The notes under the pieces were generated by a model that had not been told where the DNA came from, searched no databases, and was given only the letters and a program-made list of their open reading frames with translations. DNA of 64,000 bases from an uncultured Pelagibacteraceae bacterium. Lineage in GTDB: Bacteria > Pseudomonadota > Alphaproteobacteria > Pelagibacterales > Pelagibacteraceae. The stretch lies in contig CACDSA010000001.1 in NCBI GenBank assembly GCA_902555185.1, positions 47,313 to 111,312 of the forward strand, given 5' to 3'. Of this stretch, positions 36,775 through 47,694 are shown piece after piece. Numbering within the stretch: position 1 is the stretch's first letter; the number at the start of each line of letters is the position of its first letter. Made by a program: the position numbers and the translations under genes.

Positions 36775-37221
36775 ATGCAGAAATGTACACTCGCACTTGG
36801 ATGTTTTTGGAAACCTGAGGAAAACTTTAAAAGCAAACCAGGAATATTAAAAACCGAAGTAGGTTACGCAGGAGGAAGTAGCGCTAAAACAACCTATGAA
36901 GAAGTATGTACTGGCAACACTGGACATGCTGAAGTTGTAAGGCTTACCTTTGATGAAAGTAAAATTTCGTTTAAAAAAATATTAGATTTATTTTTCAAAA
37001 TGCATGATCCAACACAAAAAGATATGCAATTTCCAGATGTTGGGACTCAATATAGAAGTGAGATTTTTTATGAAGATGAAAAGCAAAAACAAGACGCTTT
37101 GGAAGTTCTAAAAGAATTTAACAAAAAATTAGATGGTAAAATTCAGACAAATATTTCAAAAATTAAAAACTACAATAAAGCTGAAGAATATCATCAAAAA
37201 TATATTGAAAAAAACAGGTAA
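36775..37221 (+). CDS. msrA: Peptide methionine sulfoxide reductase A
   Basis: ALGCFWKPEENF, TEVGYAGG, GHAEVVRLTFD, GTQYRSEIFY. Confidence 0.92.
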   Translation: MQKCTLALGCFWKPEENFKSKPGILKTEVGYAGGSSAKTTYEEVCTGNTGHAEVVRLTFDESKISFKKILDLFFKMHDPTQKDMQFPDVGTQYRSEIFYEDEKQKQDALEVLKEFNKKLDGKIQTNISKIKNYNKAEEYHQKYIEKNR

Positions 37222-38033
37222 TGAATCAATTAGTAACTACAGACTGGTTAGATAAGAATATTGAAAAAGTAAAAATTTTAGATGCTAGCTGGCATCTTCC
37301 AAATGCTAATAGAAATTCATTTGAAGAGTACAAAACAGAGCATATCATTAACTCTATATTCTTTGATATAGATAAAAATTCAAATCAAAAAACTAATCTT
37401 CCACATATGCTTCCGTCTAAAGAAGATTGGGAAATGATTGTATCTAGTTTAGGAATATCTAATTCAGATCACATAATCGTCTATGACAACTCAGATGTTT
37501 TTAGTTCTTGTAGGGTTTGGTACTCTTTTTTGTATTTTGGCCATGACCCAAAACTTATCTCAGTATTAGATGGAGGTTTTAAAAAATGGAGAAATGAAAA
37601 ACGTCCCACTACTAAAGAAATAGTTAGCTTTGACAAATCTAAATACATTGCAATTGAAAATACATCTCTTGTAATAAATAAAGATGAAGTAAACAAAAAT
37701 ATTACTAATAATAAATTTCAACTGCTAGACGCCAGAGGGGAGCAAAGATTTTTAGGCTTACAGCCTGAACCTCGAAAAGAACTTAAAAGCGGAAATATTA
37801 AAGGATCAATTAACCTACCTTTCCAAAAACTTTTAAGAGAAGATAGAACTTTAAAAAAAAAAGAGGACTTAATTGAGATTTTCAAATCAAAAAAAGTATC
37901 GATTGAAAAAGAAATGGCTTTTACATGTGGTTCTGGAGTTACAGCATGCATTTTAGGTCTAGCTAATTCTATTATAAGTGGTAAAAAACCTATTATCTAC
38001 GACGGTTCATGGGCAGAGTACGGATTAGATTAA
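37221..38033 (+). CDS. sseA: 3-mercaptopyruvate/thiosulfate sulfurtransferase (two rhodanese domains)
   Basis: VTTDWLDKN, LDASWHLP, LLDARGEQRFLG, active site CGSGVTA. Confidence 0.9.
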   Translation: MNQLVTTDWLDKNIEKVKILDASWHLPNANRNSFEEYKTEHIINSIFFDIDKNSNQKTNLPHMLPSKEDWEMIVSSLGISNSDHIIVYDNSDVFSSCRVWYSFLYFGHDPKLISVLDGGFKKWRNEKRPTTKEIVSFDKSKYIAIENTSLVINKDEVNKNITNNKFQLLDARGEQRFLGLQPEPRKELKSGNIKGSINLPFQKLLREDRTLKKKEDLIEIFKSKKVSIEKEMAFTCGSGVTACILGLANSIISGKKPIIYDGSWAEYGLD

Positions 38034-38039
38034 AAAAAT

Positions 38040-38912
38040 ATGACAACTTCATCAAAAATTAAAACTTTTCTAATAATTTTTTTTATAGCTATTTTTGCAA
38101 TTGTTACAGCGAGGCACTTTATAGGTCTTCATTTTAAAAAAAAATTTAGCGTGAGACCAGCTCCAGGTGTAATCGTTTCTACAGTTGAAAAATCGCTTTT
38201 TTATAAAAGTATTGAAACTTTTGGTACCGCTATTGCTCAGAACTCAAAAGCCTATAGAGTTCAAGCAAGTAATATTAATGGAAAGTTTAATCTAGAAAAT
38301 AGATTCGTAAAAAAAGGAGAAAAAATACTTACATTAAAAGATGGTGGAAGCTTAATAGCAGATTTTGCTGGCAAGGTAGGGAAGAGGGAAATAGCTCAAG
38401 GCGTCTTAGGTTCAGAAAGTTTAATTATTACACTTGATGATCTTAAGAAAATTGTAATTGATATAAAAGTTCCTGAAAATTATGTAGGTGTTCTTAAAAC
38501 AGGGCTAAAAGCTGAGGTTACTAGTTCTGCTTACAAAAAAATTTTTAAGGGTAAAATAGAAACAATAAGTTCTCGTATTGACCCTTCTACAAGATCGATA
38601 CTTTCAAGAATAATAGTCGATAATTCGAATTTTGAAATTATTCCAGGTCAACTAATGACTGTAAAGATTATTTATGATGAAAAAAATCAAATTGGTGTAC
38701 CGGAAAGCGCTGTAACAATCCAAGGAAATACAGCATTCGTTTATACTGTAAATGAAGACACCGCTGAAAAAAAGAATATTGAAATTGGTAAAAGAAATTT
38801 TGGTAAAGTTTCTATTATATCTGGATTAAATGAAGGTGATCTTGTGATCAGCGAAGGTATTTCTAAAGTAAGAGATAAAGGTAAAATAAAAATTATTACT
38901 TCAACAAAATAA
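38040..38912 (+). CDS. RND efflux periplasmic adaptor
   Basis: Membrane fusion protein layout upstream of RND pump; NEGDLVISEGISKVRDKGKI. Confidence 0.87.
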   Translation: MTTSSKIKTFLIIFFIAIFAIVTARHFIGLHFKKKFSVRPAPGVIVSTVEKSLFYKSIETFGTAIAQNSKAYRVQASNINGKFNLENRFVKKGEKILTLKDGGSLIADFAGKVGKREIAQGVLGSESLIITLDDLKKIVIDIKVPENYVGVLKTGLKAEVTSSAYKKIFKGKIETISSRIDPSTRSILSRIIVDNSNFEIIPGQLMTVKIIYDEKNQIGVPESAVTIQGNTAFVYTVNEDTAEKKNIEIGKRNFGKVSIISGLNEGDLVISEGISKVRDKGKIKIITSTK

Positions 38913-41900
38913 ATGTTTTTAACTGACCTTTCAATCAAAAGACCTGTTGTAGCCTCAGTAATGAGTTTGGTTTTAGTTATATTTGGTTTAGTTACTTTTC
39001 AAGAAATACCAACAGATGAATTGCCTGATGTGCAGCCACCAGTTGTAACAATTCAAACTGAATATAGAGGGGCTTCGGCTGAAATAGTTGATACACAAAT
39101 TACACAAAAAATTGAAGATTTTGTTGGTGGAACTCCAGGATTAGAGACTATTGACTCTTTCAGCGAAGATGAGAGTTCAAGAATTACTCTAACTTTTGAA
39201 ACTGATTTAGATTTAGATGATGTTACTAACGATGTAAGAAGTTCTGTGTCTAGAGTTTTAGATAACTTACCAGAAGGAGCTGAACAACCAGAAATATTTA
39301 AACAAAGTGCAGGTATGCGTACAACAATGTGGTTATCTTTTAATTCTGAAACTATGTCTGACTTAGAGCTAACTGACTACGCAGACAGGTATTTAACGGA
39401 TACATTTTCTACAGTTGATGGAGTAGGTCGAGTTAGACTTGGTGGTCAAAGAGAATTATCACTAAGGATTTGGTTGGACCCTATTGCACTTGCTGCAAGA
39501 GATTTAACTACTGAAGAAGTTGAAAATGTACTAAGAAAAGAAAATGTAGAATTTCCGGCAGGGAGAATAGAATCAAAAGATATTGATCTAACTATTAAAT
39601 TAAATAAAGCCTACAGTAATTTAGAAAATTACAAAAATTTACCCCTTAAAAGAGCAACTGATGGATCAATTATTACACTTTCTGATGTAGCAAGAGTAGA
39701 GCTTGGTGCAGAGTCCACACGTACTTTATTTAAAGGAAACGGAAAGCAAGTAGTAGGAATAGGAATTTACCAGCAATCAGATGCTAACACTATTGCCGTT
39801 GCTGATGGAATTAAAAAGAAAATTAAAGAGCTCAAACCTAGCTTACCCCAAAATACAACTTTAGAAGTTTCATTTGATAGAAGTAATTATATTAAAGCTG
39901 CAGTTAAAGAGGTTTATAAAACTCTTTTTATTGCTTTAATTTTAGTAACTATAATTATTTACCTTTTTTTGGGAAATATAAGAGCCCTGGTGGTTCCTTT
40001 AGTAGCTTTACCTGTTTCATTAATTTCAACTTTTTTAGCAATTTATATTTTTGATTTTTCAATCAATCTCTTTACTCTTATGGCTTTAGTGTTAGCCATT
40101 GGAATTGTTGTAGATGATGCGATTGTAATGTTAGAAAACATTGTAAGAAGAATAGAGTTAGGAGACACTCCTCTTGTTGCGGCATTTAAAGGAGCTAAGC
40201 AAGTTTCATTCGCAATTATCGCGACAACAGTTGTTTTAGTTGCTGTCTTTGTTCCCTTAATTTTTATTAAAGGAATTACAGGTGTGCTATTTACACAAAC
40301 TGCAATCACACTTGCAGCCGCTGTCATTATATCAAGTTTTGTGGCTTTATCTTTGAGTCCAATGTTGGCGAGTAAATTTCTTAAGCATAATATGAATAAG
40401 TCAAAAATAGTTTTAAAATTTGAGAAATTTTTAAAGAATTTAACTTATTTATATAAAGTATCTTTGCTAGGTTGGATCAAAAAAAGAACAACAATAACAA
40501 TCTTTCTATTAGCAACATTAGCTTTAACTCTATTTTTTTTCAATTTTACAAAAAAAGAATTAATTGCTCCTGAAGACAGAGGGGCGTTCTTTGTAATCGT
40601 AAAAGCACCTCAAGGTTCCGGCTTTAATTTTACGAAGGATAGAGCTGAGGAAATTGAAGGTCTTTTATTACCTAATGTAGGTAAAGGTGAATACAGAAAA
40701 TTGATTATGAGAGTGCCAGGGTTTGGTAAATCTGCAAAACAAGTAAATAGCGGTTTTATTATTGTACTACTTGAGCCTTGGAAAAAAAGGGATCGTCACG
40801 GTGTTCAAATAATGAGAGAATCTTTTGGGGAAATTTCAAAAGTACCAGGTGTATTAGCTTTTCCAATTATGCCTCAAGGAATAAGAACAGGAGGAATTGA
40901 AAGCCCTGTGCAATTTGTTATTTTAGGAAATACTTACGATCAACTTATTGAATGGAAAGAAATCATTAAAAAAGAGGCAAGAAAAAATCCAGGACTCACT
41001 TCGATAGAAGATGACTTCGATCTAAACAAGCCTCAATTAAATGTTAAAATTGATCAAAAGAAAGCTGCTGACCTTGGAGTTTCAACGGAGGATATAGGCA
41101 AAACCATTGAAACAATTTTCGGATCAAGAAGGGTTACAAATTTTTCTAGAGACGGTAAAGAATATTCTATTATTCTTCAAGGAGATATTAAAGATAGACA
41201 GGAGCCTGATAGCATAAGTAAAGTTTTTGTTAGATCAAAGAACAATAATAAACTTGTATCGATCTCTAATCTAGTAGCATATGACGAGGAAGGTCAATCG
41301 CCTTTCCTTGCAAGATATAATAGGCAAAAGGCTGTAACTATTTCAGCAAGATTAGTTGGTGACTATTCACTGGATGAAGCGCTTAAATTTTTAGTTGGAG
41401 TAGTTGAACAAAATACTCCTCAAGCCAAAATAGCTTACAAGGGTGAAAGCGAGGAATATAAAAAGACTAATACTGAATTGTATGTAATTTTTGCACTTGC
41501 TTTGATAACTGCTTATCTCGCAATGAGCGCACAGTTTGAAAGTTGGAAACATCCATTTACAATAATGTTAACTGTGCCAATGGCTATACTTGGTGGTTTA
41601 CTGGGTTTACTAGTGGTCGGTTCATCTCTAAACGTTTATAGTCAAATAGCTCTTATAATTCTCATAGGATTGTCCGCAAAAAATGGAATTCTAATTGTCG
41701 AATTTGCAAATCAATTAAGAAAAGAAGGTAAAAATATAGAAGTTGCTGTATTTGAAGCAGCAGCAATAAGATTAAGACCTATACTTATGACAAGTTTATC
41801 TACAATCATAGGAGTCTTGCCTTTAATCCTTGGAACAGGCCCGGGTGCAGCAAGTAGACTTACGGTAGGGATAACTATATTTGGTGGAATGCTTTTTTCT

Positions 41901-42008
41901 ACTTTCTTTACACTTTATGTAATTCCCACTATTTATACGATTATCGGAAAGAATACTAAGAGAATTGATGCTGTTGAGATAGATCTGATTAAGCAACTTA
42001 AAAAATAA
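38913..42008 (+). CDS. RND efflux inner-membrane transporter (AcrB/MexF-like)
   Basis: SIKRPVVASVMSLVLVIFG, VLAIGIVVDDAIVMLENIVRR, IALIILIGLSAKNGILIVEFA. Confidence 0.95.
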   Translation: MFLTDLSIKRPVVASVMSLVLVIFGLVTFQEIPTDELPDVQPPVVTIQTEYRGASAEIVDTQITQKIEDFVGGTPGLETIDSFSEDESSRITLTFETDLDLDDVTNDVRSSVSRVLDNLPEGAEQPEIFKQSAGMRTTMWLSFNSETMSDLELTDYADRYLTDTFSTVDGVGRVRLGGQRELSLRIWLDPIALAARDLTTEEVENVLRKENVEFPAGRIESKDIDLTIKLNKAYSNLENYKNLPLKRATDGSIITLSDVARVELGAESTRTLFKGNGKQVVGIGIYQQSDANTIAVADGIKKKIKELKPSLPQNTTLEVSFDRSNYIKAAVKEVYKTLFIALILVTIIIYLFLGNIRALVVPLVALPVSLISTFLAIYIFDFSINLFTLMALVLAIGIVVDDAIVMLENIVRRIELGDTPLVAAFKGAKQVSFAIIATTVVLVAVFVPLIFIKGITGVLFTQTAITLAAAVIISSFVALSLSPMLASKFLKHNMNKSKIVLKFEKFLKNLTYLYKVSLLGWIKKRTTITIFLLATLALTLFFFNFTKKELIAPEDRGAFFVIVKAPQGSGFNFTKDRAEEIEGLLLPNVGKGEYRKLIMRVPGFGKSAKQVNSGFIIVLLEPWKKRDRHGVQIMRESFGEISKVPGVLAFPIMPQGIRTGGIESPVQFVILGNTYDQLIEWKEIIKKEARKNPGLTSIEDDFDLNKPQLNVKIDQKKAADLGVSTEDIGKTIETIFGSRRVTNFSRDGKEYSIILQGDIKDRQEPDSISKVFVRSKNNNKLVSISNLVAYDEEGQSPFLARYNRQKAVTISARLVGDYSLDEALKFLVGVVEQNTPQAKIAYKGESEEYKKTNTELYVIFALALITAYLAMSAQFESWKHPFTIMLTVPMAILGGLLGLLVVGSSLNVYSQIALIILIGLSAKNGILIVEFANQLRKEGKNIEVAVFEAAAIRLRPILMTSLSTIIGVLPLILGTGPGAASRLTVGITIFGGMLFSTFFTLYVIPTIYTIIGKNTKRIDAVEIDLIKQLKK

Positions 42009-42597
42009 TATACTTATTTTTATCTAAATTTTTCTTACAAAGTTTTAATTGTTTTCTATATTTGTTTGCCATATCCTTAACTGATTTTGCATAGATAATA
42101 GCTTTCTCGTCTTTTGAATAATTTTTATAATCACCCCAGCCTTTATAATAAGCTAAATACTGCCTATATGGATCCTTCTTAGAAATTTTTAAGATCTTAT
42201 TAGTTTTATGAATATACCAACCAATAAAATCAACGGAGTCTTTAAATCTTGCTCTTGTTGCTAATGGGCTATTTGTTTCTCGTTTATATTGTTCCCATGT
42301 TCCTTTTACTGCTTGTGAGTAACCAAATGAACTTGAAGGTCTTTTGAAAGGAATAACTTTAAATAATTTTTTTCGTGGTGGCTTAGCCAACCAATTGAAA
42401 TCACTTTCTTTTTTGACAAAGGCTAATTGTAAATGAATAGGTGCTCCCCATCTTTCATACGAAGCTTTTGAATGTTTATACCAAAGATATCTTTCCTCAA
42501 AAATTGCGCAACTATTTTGCGTATTTTTTGGAATCGAAGAGCATGCGCTAAGAATAAATAAAATTAAAATTAATATAATTTTTTTAAAATGAATCAC
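41998..42597 (-). CDS. SLT-like lipoprotein (putative lytic transglycosylase)
   Basis: Lipobox LSACSS; FVKKESDFN, SSFGYSQAVKGTWEQYK. Confidence 0.72.
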   Translation of the reverse strand: MIHFKKIILILILFILSACSSIPKNTQNSCAIFEERYLWYKHSKASYERWGAPIHLQLAFVKKESDFNWLAKPPRKKLFKVIPFKRPSSSFGYSQAVKGTWEQYKRETNSPLATRARFKDSVDFIGWYIHKTNKILKISKKDPYRQYLAYYKGWGDYKNYSKDEKAIIYAKSVKDMANKYRKQLKLCKKNLDKNKYIIF

Positions 42598-42617
42598 TTA
42601 TTAATTTATACTAGAAA

Positions 42618-43121
42618 TTAATTAAGCTTTCTCCACTTTTCTGGCATCATAAAAGATCCTTCCCATAAGCCGAGCTTATTTTCTTTTGCGTAAGCCTCAT
42701 CTCTCACATAATCCTTTGAATATCTTTTATACGCTACTGCATTACCGTTCCTTACCATCCATTTGTTAAGGTTAATTTTATCTTTATAACAAGTGGCTAA
42801 AAATCTTTTGTACCTATCTTTTGATGAAGTTATACATTTTATTTTTGAATAATTAATTTTATCTATTAATTTTTTTTTTGCTATGACGCCACATAAATAA
42901 TTTTTATTAAATTCAAAACCAATTATTGCTGAAATTTTTAAAAATGGTTTTTTACATTGTTGTTTAATTTCTGGGGCATCAATACCTTCCAGCCTTATTT
43001 TTTTATTATTAATATGCACAGTGTCACCATCAATTATTTTTGGTACTCCATAAATTTCTGTGCTGTTTAACGTTTGGGCTAAGAAAAACGTTATAATTAA
43101 TATTAAAGATGTTTTCGCCAT
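42618..43121 (-). CDS. Staphylococcal-nuclease-like thermonuclease
   Basis: KIIDGDTVHINNKKIRLEGIDAPEIKQQC, signal peptide. Confidence 0.87.
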   Translation of the reverse strand: MAKTSLILIITFFLAQTLNSTEIYGVPKIIDGDTVHINNKKIRLEGIDAPEIKQQCKKPFLKISAIIGFEFNKNYLCGVIAKKKLIDKINYSKIKCITSSKDRYKRFLATCYKDKINLNKWMVRNGNAVAYKRYSKDYVRDEAYAKENKLGLWEGSFMMPEKWRKLN

Positions 43122-43498
43122 TTTATAAAATAATTAATTAATAAAATTATAACCACTCCAATAAAATTAGCTATTAAATCATACAATTCAAAAGCCCTAT
43201 TAGGAACTATTAAGTGAAAAATTTCTAATATGCAGGAAATAAATAGAATAGATAGATAATTAGTAAAAATATTTTTAATTCTTAATCTGACTATTATTAC
43301 TAATACAGTAATATAAGAGAAAAAAATTAAATGGTTTATGGATGTTCCAATTGGATTGGTTATTAAATTTGGTTGTTGGCCTAAGTCGCCATATAAAAAA
43401 TATCCTATTAAACTTCCAGGAAATAAATACAGAATAAGTAAAACTAATAATGAAAAATAGTAAACATACTCTGTTAATTTAAATATAGTATTTTTCAT
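43103..43498 (-). CDS. VanZ-like membrane protein
   Basis: Four TM pattern, HLIVPNRAFELYDLIANFIGVVI. Confidence 0.65.
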   Translation of the reverse strand: MKNTIFKLTEYVYYFSLLVLLILYLFPGSLIGYFLYGDLGQQPNLITNPIGTSINHLIFFSYITVLVIIVRLRIKNIFTNYLSILFISCILEIFHLIVPNRAFELYDLIANFIGVVIILLINYFIKWRKHL

Positions 43499-43538
43499 TA
43501 ATGATTAAATATAGTACATAATAGCTATTTTAACTATT

Positions 43539-44258
43539 ATGACTAAATTAATTCTCACAAGACATGGACAAAGTATTTGGAATGCAGAAAATAGGTTTAC
43601 AGGTTGGGTAGATGTAGATCTTTCACATAAAGGGGTCCAGGAAGCAGAAAAATCAGGTCAGATTATAAAAGATTTAAACATTAACATAGATATCTCTTAT
43701 ACGTCGTATTTAAAAAGGGCGATTAAAACTCTAACAACTATTCTTAAAAAAAATAACCTAGAACTTAAATTCAATACTGCTTGGCAACTTAATGAAAGGC
43801 ACTATGGATCTTTAACGGGTTTAAACAAAGAAGAAACAAAGAATAAAATTGGTGAAGTACAATTCAAAAAGTACAGGAGATCCTGGGATGTAGCTCCTCC
43901 TCCAATGGAGGAAAAAAGTGAATACCTAAATTTATTCAGTCCACTGAATGCTAGTATACCTGTGGGAATGACCCCATTTACTGAGTCCTTAAAAAGTACA
44001 TATGACAGGGTGGTACCTTTTTATGAAGATGAAATTAAGAAAAATCTTTTAGAAAATAAGAATATTTTAATTTCAGCTCATGGAAACTCTCTAAGAGCTT
44101 TATGTAAATATTTATTTAATATTTCGGATACAAAAATAAATGAATTGGAAATACCAACAGGTAATCCGCTGTTAATTGAATTTGGTGATAATTTAAAAAT
44201 TGAAAAATATTATTACTTAGACAAGTCCAGAGCTAGGGATATAATTTTTAATCAATAA
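43539..44258 (+). CDS. gpmA: 2,3-bisphosphoglycerate-dependent phosphoglycerate mutase
   Basis: LILTRHGQSIWNAENRFTGWVDVDLS, NERHYGSLTGLNK, ISAHGNSLRAL. Confidence 0.95.
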   Translation: MTKLILTRHGQSIWNAENRFTGWVDVDLSHKGVQEAEKSGQIIKDLNINIDISYTSYLKRAIKTLTTILKKNNLELKFNTAWQLNERHYGSLTGLNKEETKNKIGEVQFKKYRRSWDVAPPPMEEKSEYLNLFSPLNASIPVGMTPFTESLKSTYDRVVPFYEDEIKKNLLENKNILISAHGNSLRALCKYLFNISDTKINELEIPTGNPLLIEFGDNLKIEKYYYLDKSRARDIIFNQ

Positions 44259-44946
44259 TATTAAGACTTTGAATTTTCTTATACATATCATAAGTGTTTA
44301 AGTGGTAAAATTTTTGATTACTTTCTAAACCCAGTAAGTTTTTATCTTTTATTAATTTATTCCATACTTTGTTCATTGAAAAAACTTCTGATTTTTCATT
44401 CGTGAAAACATTTCTATTAATAATTTGCAATCCAGTAAAAATGAATTGATTTTCACTATCCTTGGAAATTTTTTCATTATCTAAATTAAAATCTCCTTTA
44501 AAGGAAGGATCAATGGATAATTTCTTGTTCACTAAAAGTAACGTCGGTTTATTATTCTTTAAATAAATAACCTCTAGATTCTTTAATTCTGCAAGGTAAT
44601 GTTTACTCCAAACAGTATCTGGATTAATTACAAAAAAAGGATTATTGCCAAAATTTTGTGTACCTTTAAGTACACCTCCGCCTGTGTCTAATAATAAATT
44701 TTCTTCATTGGAAATTGTGATCTTAGCTTTGAATTTCTGTCTGTTGATAAATGATTTAATCTGATCAGGAAGATAATGAACATTAATACTTATTTCTTTC
44801 ACACCATGGCTGATCAATAAATTTATCGCTCTTTCTAATAATGTATAATTATTTATTTCTAATAATGGTTTAGGAGTTTTAATTGTTAAAGGCTGCATCC
44901 TTTTTCCTAGTCCAGCCGCTAAAATCATTCCATATTTAATTTTCAT
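44248..44946 (-). CDS. murU: Sugar-1-phosphate nucleotidyltransferase (MurU-like)
   Basis: GMILAAGLGKRMQPLTIKTPKPLLEI; adjacent to AmgK-like kinase. Confidence 0.82.
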   Translation of the reverse strand: MKIKYGMILAAGLGKRMQPLTIKTPKPLLEINNYTLLERAINLLISHGVKEISINVHYLPDQIKSFINRQKFKAKITISNEENLLLDTGGGVLKGTQNFGNNPFFVINPDTVWSKHYLAELKNLEVIYLKNNKPTLLLVNKKLSIDPSFKGDFNLDNEKISKDSENQFIFTGLQIINRNVFTNEKSEVFSMNKVWNKLIKDKNLLGLESNQKFYHLNTYDMYKKIQSLNIID

Positions 44947-45911
44947 ATTTTATTTAGTTTTTTAAGTTTTTTAATAGACAAGTGTTTATAAAATAATAAT
45001 TTTAAGTTTTTGAGTGCTGGGTTTTGTAATCTTTTTTCTATGAGCGTCCATGTGTAAGGTAAAAATTTAAGATAGTTATCTTTGTTATCTCTTTTATATA
45101 AACGTACAAATATGCCTAATATTTTTAAATTTCTTTGGATCGATAAAATATCAAAATCATTTTTTAATTTTTCAACGTGATCGATTTTCAGTTTTGAATT
45201 CTTATGATAAAAATCTAATAATTGATTTTGTAATTTGTTTGATAATTTTATCCTCACATCATCAATTAAAGATGATACATCATACAAAGGATTTCCAATA
45301 ATTGCATCTTGGCTATCGATTATTCCTAATTTGTTTTTATTAATCATTACATTTGAAATATGAAAATCTCTATGTACGAATGTATTATTTTTGTAATTTA
45401 ATTTTTTATACGCTTTATTTAATTCAGATCTAAGAATTTTCTTAATCTTACTAATTTTTTTGTTTTTGATAAAATATTTTAAGTACCAATCAAAAAACAA
45501 ATCTGACTCTTTGTGAAGATTTGATAATGTATAATTTGGTATTTTAATTTTAAACTTTTCAAATTTATAAAGTTTTTTTACTTTTATATTTTGCATCTTA
45601 ATTAATAATTTTATTAGCAATTTATAGCTATTAAGTTTATTTTTTTTTGAAATTACGTGATCGTAGAAAGATTTTTCTCCTAAATCAGATATCTCGATCA
45701 TATCGTTTTTATAATGATTACTTAATAATTTTGGGGCATTAATCCTGTTATTGTTAAGAATATTATTTATCACTGCATATACTGCGAGATTTTTAAATTT
45801 TTCTTTTTTAGCAGAGACAATGATTGAGGTTTTGTTATTTTTTTTTAATCTATAAAATTCTCTAAATGAAGCATCTCCTGAAATTTTTTTCAATTTATAT
45901 TTCATTTTCAA
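44943..45911 (-). CDS. amgK: Aminoglycoside-phosphotransferase-fold kinase (AmgK-like)
   Basis: SGDASFREFYRL, FVHRDFHISNVM, GIIDSQDAIIGNPLYDVSSLIDD. Confidence 0.82.
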   Translation of the reverse strand: MKMKYKLKKISGDASFREFYRLKKNNKTSIIVSAKKEKFKNLAVYAVINNILNNNRINAPKLLSNHYKNDMIEISDLGEKSFYDHVISKKNKLNSYKLLIKLLIKMQNIKVKKLYKFEKFKIKIPNYTLSNLHKESDLFFDWYLKYFIKNKKISKIKKILRSELNKAYKKLNYKNNTFVHRDFHISNVMINKNKLGIIDSQDAIIGNPLYDVSSLIDDVRIKLSNKLQNQLLDFYHKNSKLKIDHVEKLKNDFDILSIQRNLKILGIFVRLYKRDNKDNYLKFLPYTWTLIEKRLQNPALKNLKLLFYKHLSIKKLKKLNKI

Positions 45912-46347
45912 AATCTTTCCATTTGTTTACCCCATTTATTTTCATTTTTCTTTCCTTATCATTTTCTCCGTACTCTAAATGAATTTCTAATTTATTAGTC
46001 AATGGTGTTTTAATTAAGTCTGGCCATTCTATAATTTTAATTGTTTTTTCATTTTCTGAAAAAATACCAAGATGATCTAATTCATTGACTTTTTTAATTC
46101 GATAAAGATCATAATGCATAATCTTAAGATCTTTAATTTCATATTCATAAAGTAAGTTAAATGTAGGACTCAACACTTCTGTTTCTTTAAGTCCCTTTTG
46201 AATTTGTAAGTTATTAATTAAATATCTTGTGAACGTAGTTTTTCCTACACCGATTTCTCCAATCAAGAAGATACAATCTCCATTTTTTAATTTTTTTGAA
46301 ATTTTTTTAGATATTTGATTTAAATGGTCTAAAGATTTAATAATCAT
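45895..46347 (-). CDS. tsaE: tRNA threonylcarbamoyladenosine biosynthesis ATPase
   Basis: FLIGEIGVGKTTFTRYLI, SPTFNLLYEYE, IMHYDLYRI, IIEWPD. Confidence 0.92.
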   Translation of the reverse strand: MIIKSLDHLNQISKKISKKLKNGDCIFLIGEIGVGKTTFTRYLINNLQIQKGLKETEVLSPTFNLLYEYEIKDLKIMHYDLYRIKKVNELDHLGIFSENEKTIKIIEWPDLIKTPLTNKLEIHLEYGENDKERKMKINGVNKWKDFENEI

Positions 46348-46356
46348 TAGCTACAA

Positions 46357-47646
46357 CTAGTAGCGATAAGTATCCGGCTTAAATGGTCCTGATGGTTTAA
46401 CGCTAATATAATCGGCTTGCTCTTTCGACATCTTTGTTAGTTTAGCACCTACTTTTTCTAAGTGAAGCATCGCAACTTTTTCATCAAGATGCTTTGGAAG
46501 TACATAAACCTTCTTCTCATATTTATCTGAATTGTTCCATAATTCAATTTGAGCAATTACTTGATTTGTAAATGAAGCACTCATCACAAAACTAGGGTGA
46601 CCCGTAGCACATCCTAAGTTAACCAGTCTTCCTTCTGCTAAAAGAATAATTCTTTTTTTACTAGGTAATTCAATTTCATGAACTTGAGGTTTTATTTCAT
46701 CCCACTTATAATTTTTCAACGCTTCAACTTGAATTTCATTGTCAAAGTGACCAATGTTACAAAGTATTGCTCTGTCTTTCATGTTCCTCATATGATCCGC
46801 TGTGACTATATCTTTGTTACCTGTAGCAGTTACAACTATATCGGCATCTTTAATAGCTTCATCCATAACAACCACTTCGTATCCTTCCATAGCAGCTTGT
46901 AACGCACATATTGGGTCTGTCTCGGTTACCATTACTCTTGCACCTGCTTGACGTAATGAAGCTGCGCTTCCTTTGCCAACATCACCGAATCCAGCTACAA
47001 TAGCAACTTTACCTGACATCATTATATCTGTTGCTCTTTTTATACCATCTACTAAACTTTCTCTACAACCATAGAGGTTGTCAAATTTAGATTTTGTAAC
47101 TGAGTCATTTACATTTATAGCAGGAATTAATAATTCATTATTAGACTCCATTTTTTTAAGTGCTAAAACTCCTGTTGTAGTTTCTTCTGAAACTCCCTTA
47201 ATATCTTTTAATAAATTTTTATATTCTTTATGCATTAAAGCTGTAAGATCGCCACCATCATCTAAAATCAAATTTGGTTTCCAATCTTTTTTTCCCTCAA
47301 TAGTTTGTTTAACACACCACCAGTATTCTTCTTCGGTCTCCCCTTTCCAAGCAAATACAGGAATACCTGCCTTAGCTATTGCTGCTGCTGCGTGATCTTG
47401 TGTAGAGAATATGTTGCAAGATGACCATCTTACCTCTGCTCCTAACTCTACTAGAGTTTCAATTAAAACTGCAGTTTGAATTGTCATATGAAGACAACCT
47501 AGGATTTTTGCACCCTTTAAAGGTTTTTTACCTTTATATTCTTTTCTCAAAGCCATAAGTCCTGGCATTTCTGTCTCTGCTAGAGAAATTTCTTTTCTAC
47601 CAAACTTTGCCTGGGAAATATCTTTTACTTTATAATCTTGTGTCAT
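46357..47646 (-). CDS. ahcY: Adenosylhomocysteinase
   Basis: [47 protein letters not shown]-terminal KPDTYRY; start at MTQDYKVKD. Confidence 0.96.
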   Translation of the reverse strand: MTQDYKVKDISQAKFGRKEISLAETEMPGLMALRKEYKGKKPLKGAKILGCLHMTIQTAVLIETLVELGAEVRWSSCNIFSTQDHAAAAIAKAGIPVFAWKGETEEEYWWCVKQTIEGKKDWKPNLILDDGGDLTALMHKEYKNLLKDIKGVSEETTTGVLALKKMESNNELLIPAINVNDSVTKSKFDNLYGCRESLVDGIKRATDIMMSGKVAIVAGFGDVGKGSAASLRQAGARVMVTETDPICALQAAMEGYEVVVMDEAIKDADIVVTATGNKDIVTADHMRNMKDRAILCNIGHFDNEIQVEALKNYKWDEIKPQVHEIELPSKKRIILLAEGRLVNLGCATGHPSFVMSASFTNQVIAQIELWNNSDKYEKKVYVLPKHLDEKVAMLHLEKVGAKLTKMSKEQADYISVKPSGPFKPDTYRY

Positions 47647-47694
47647 ATTGAAGGAGTTATTATCAACATAAATAAACCATAGCAAGAAATAATG

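Noticed and set aside
40043-40327. 94-aa antisense ORF inside the RND transporter
   Set aside because: Shadow ORF of a strongly conserved gene; same reasoning applied to other ORFs fully antisense to identified genes (e.g. 467-667, 2260-2538, 33745-33972, 47078-47395, 51241-51582, 60701-61117).
42618-43121. Secreted thermonuclease as a possible defence nuclease
   Set aside because: Has a signal peptide and sits among envelope genes; consistent with an ordinary secreted SNase-like protein.
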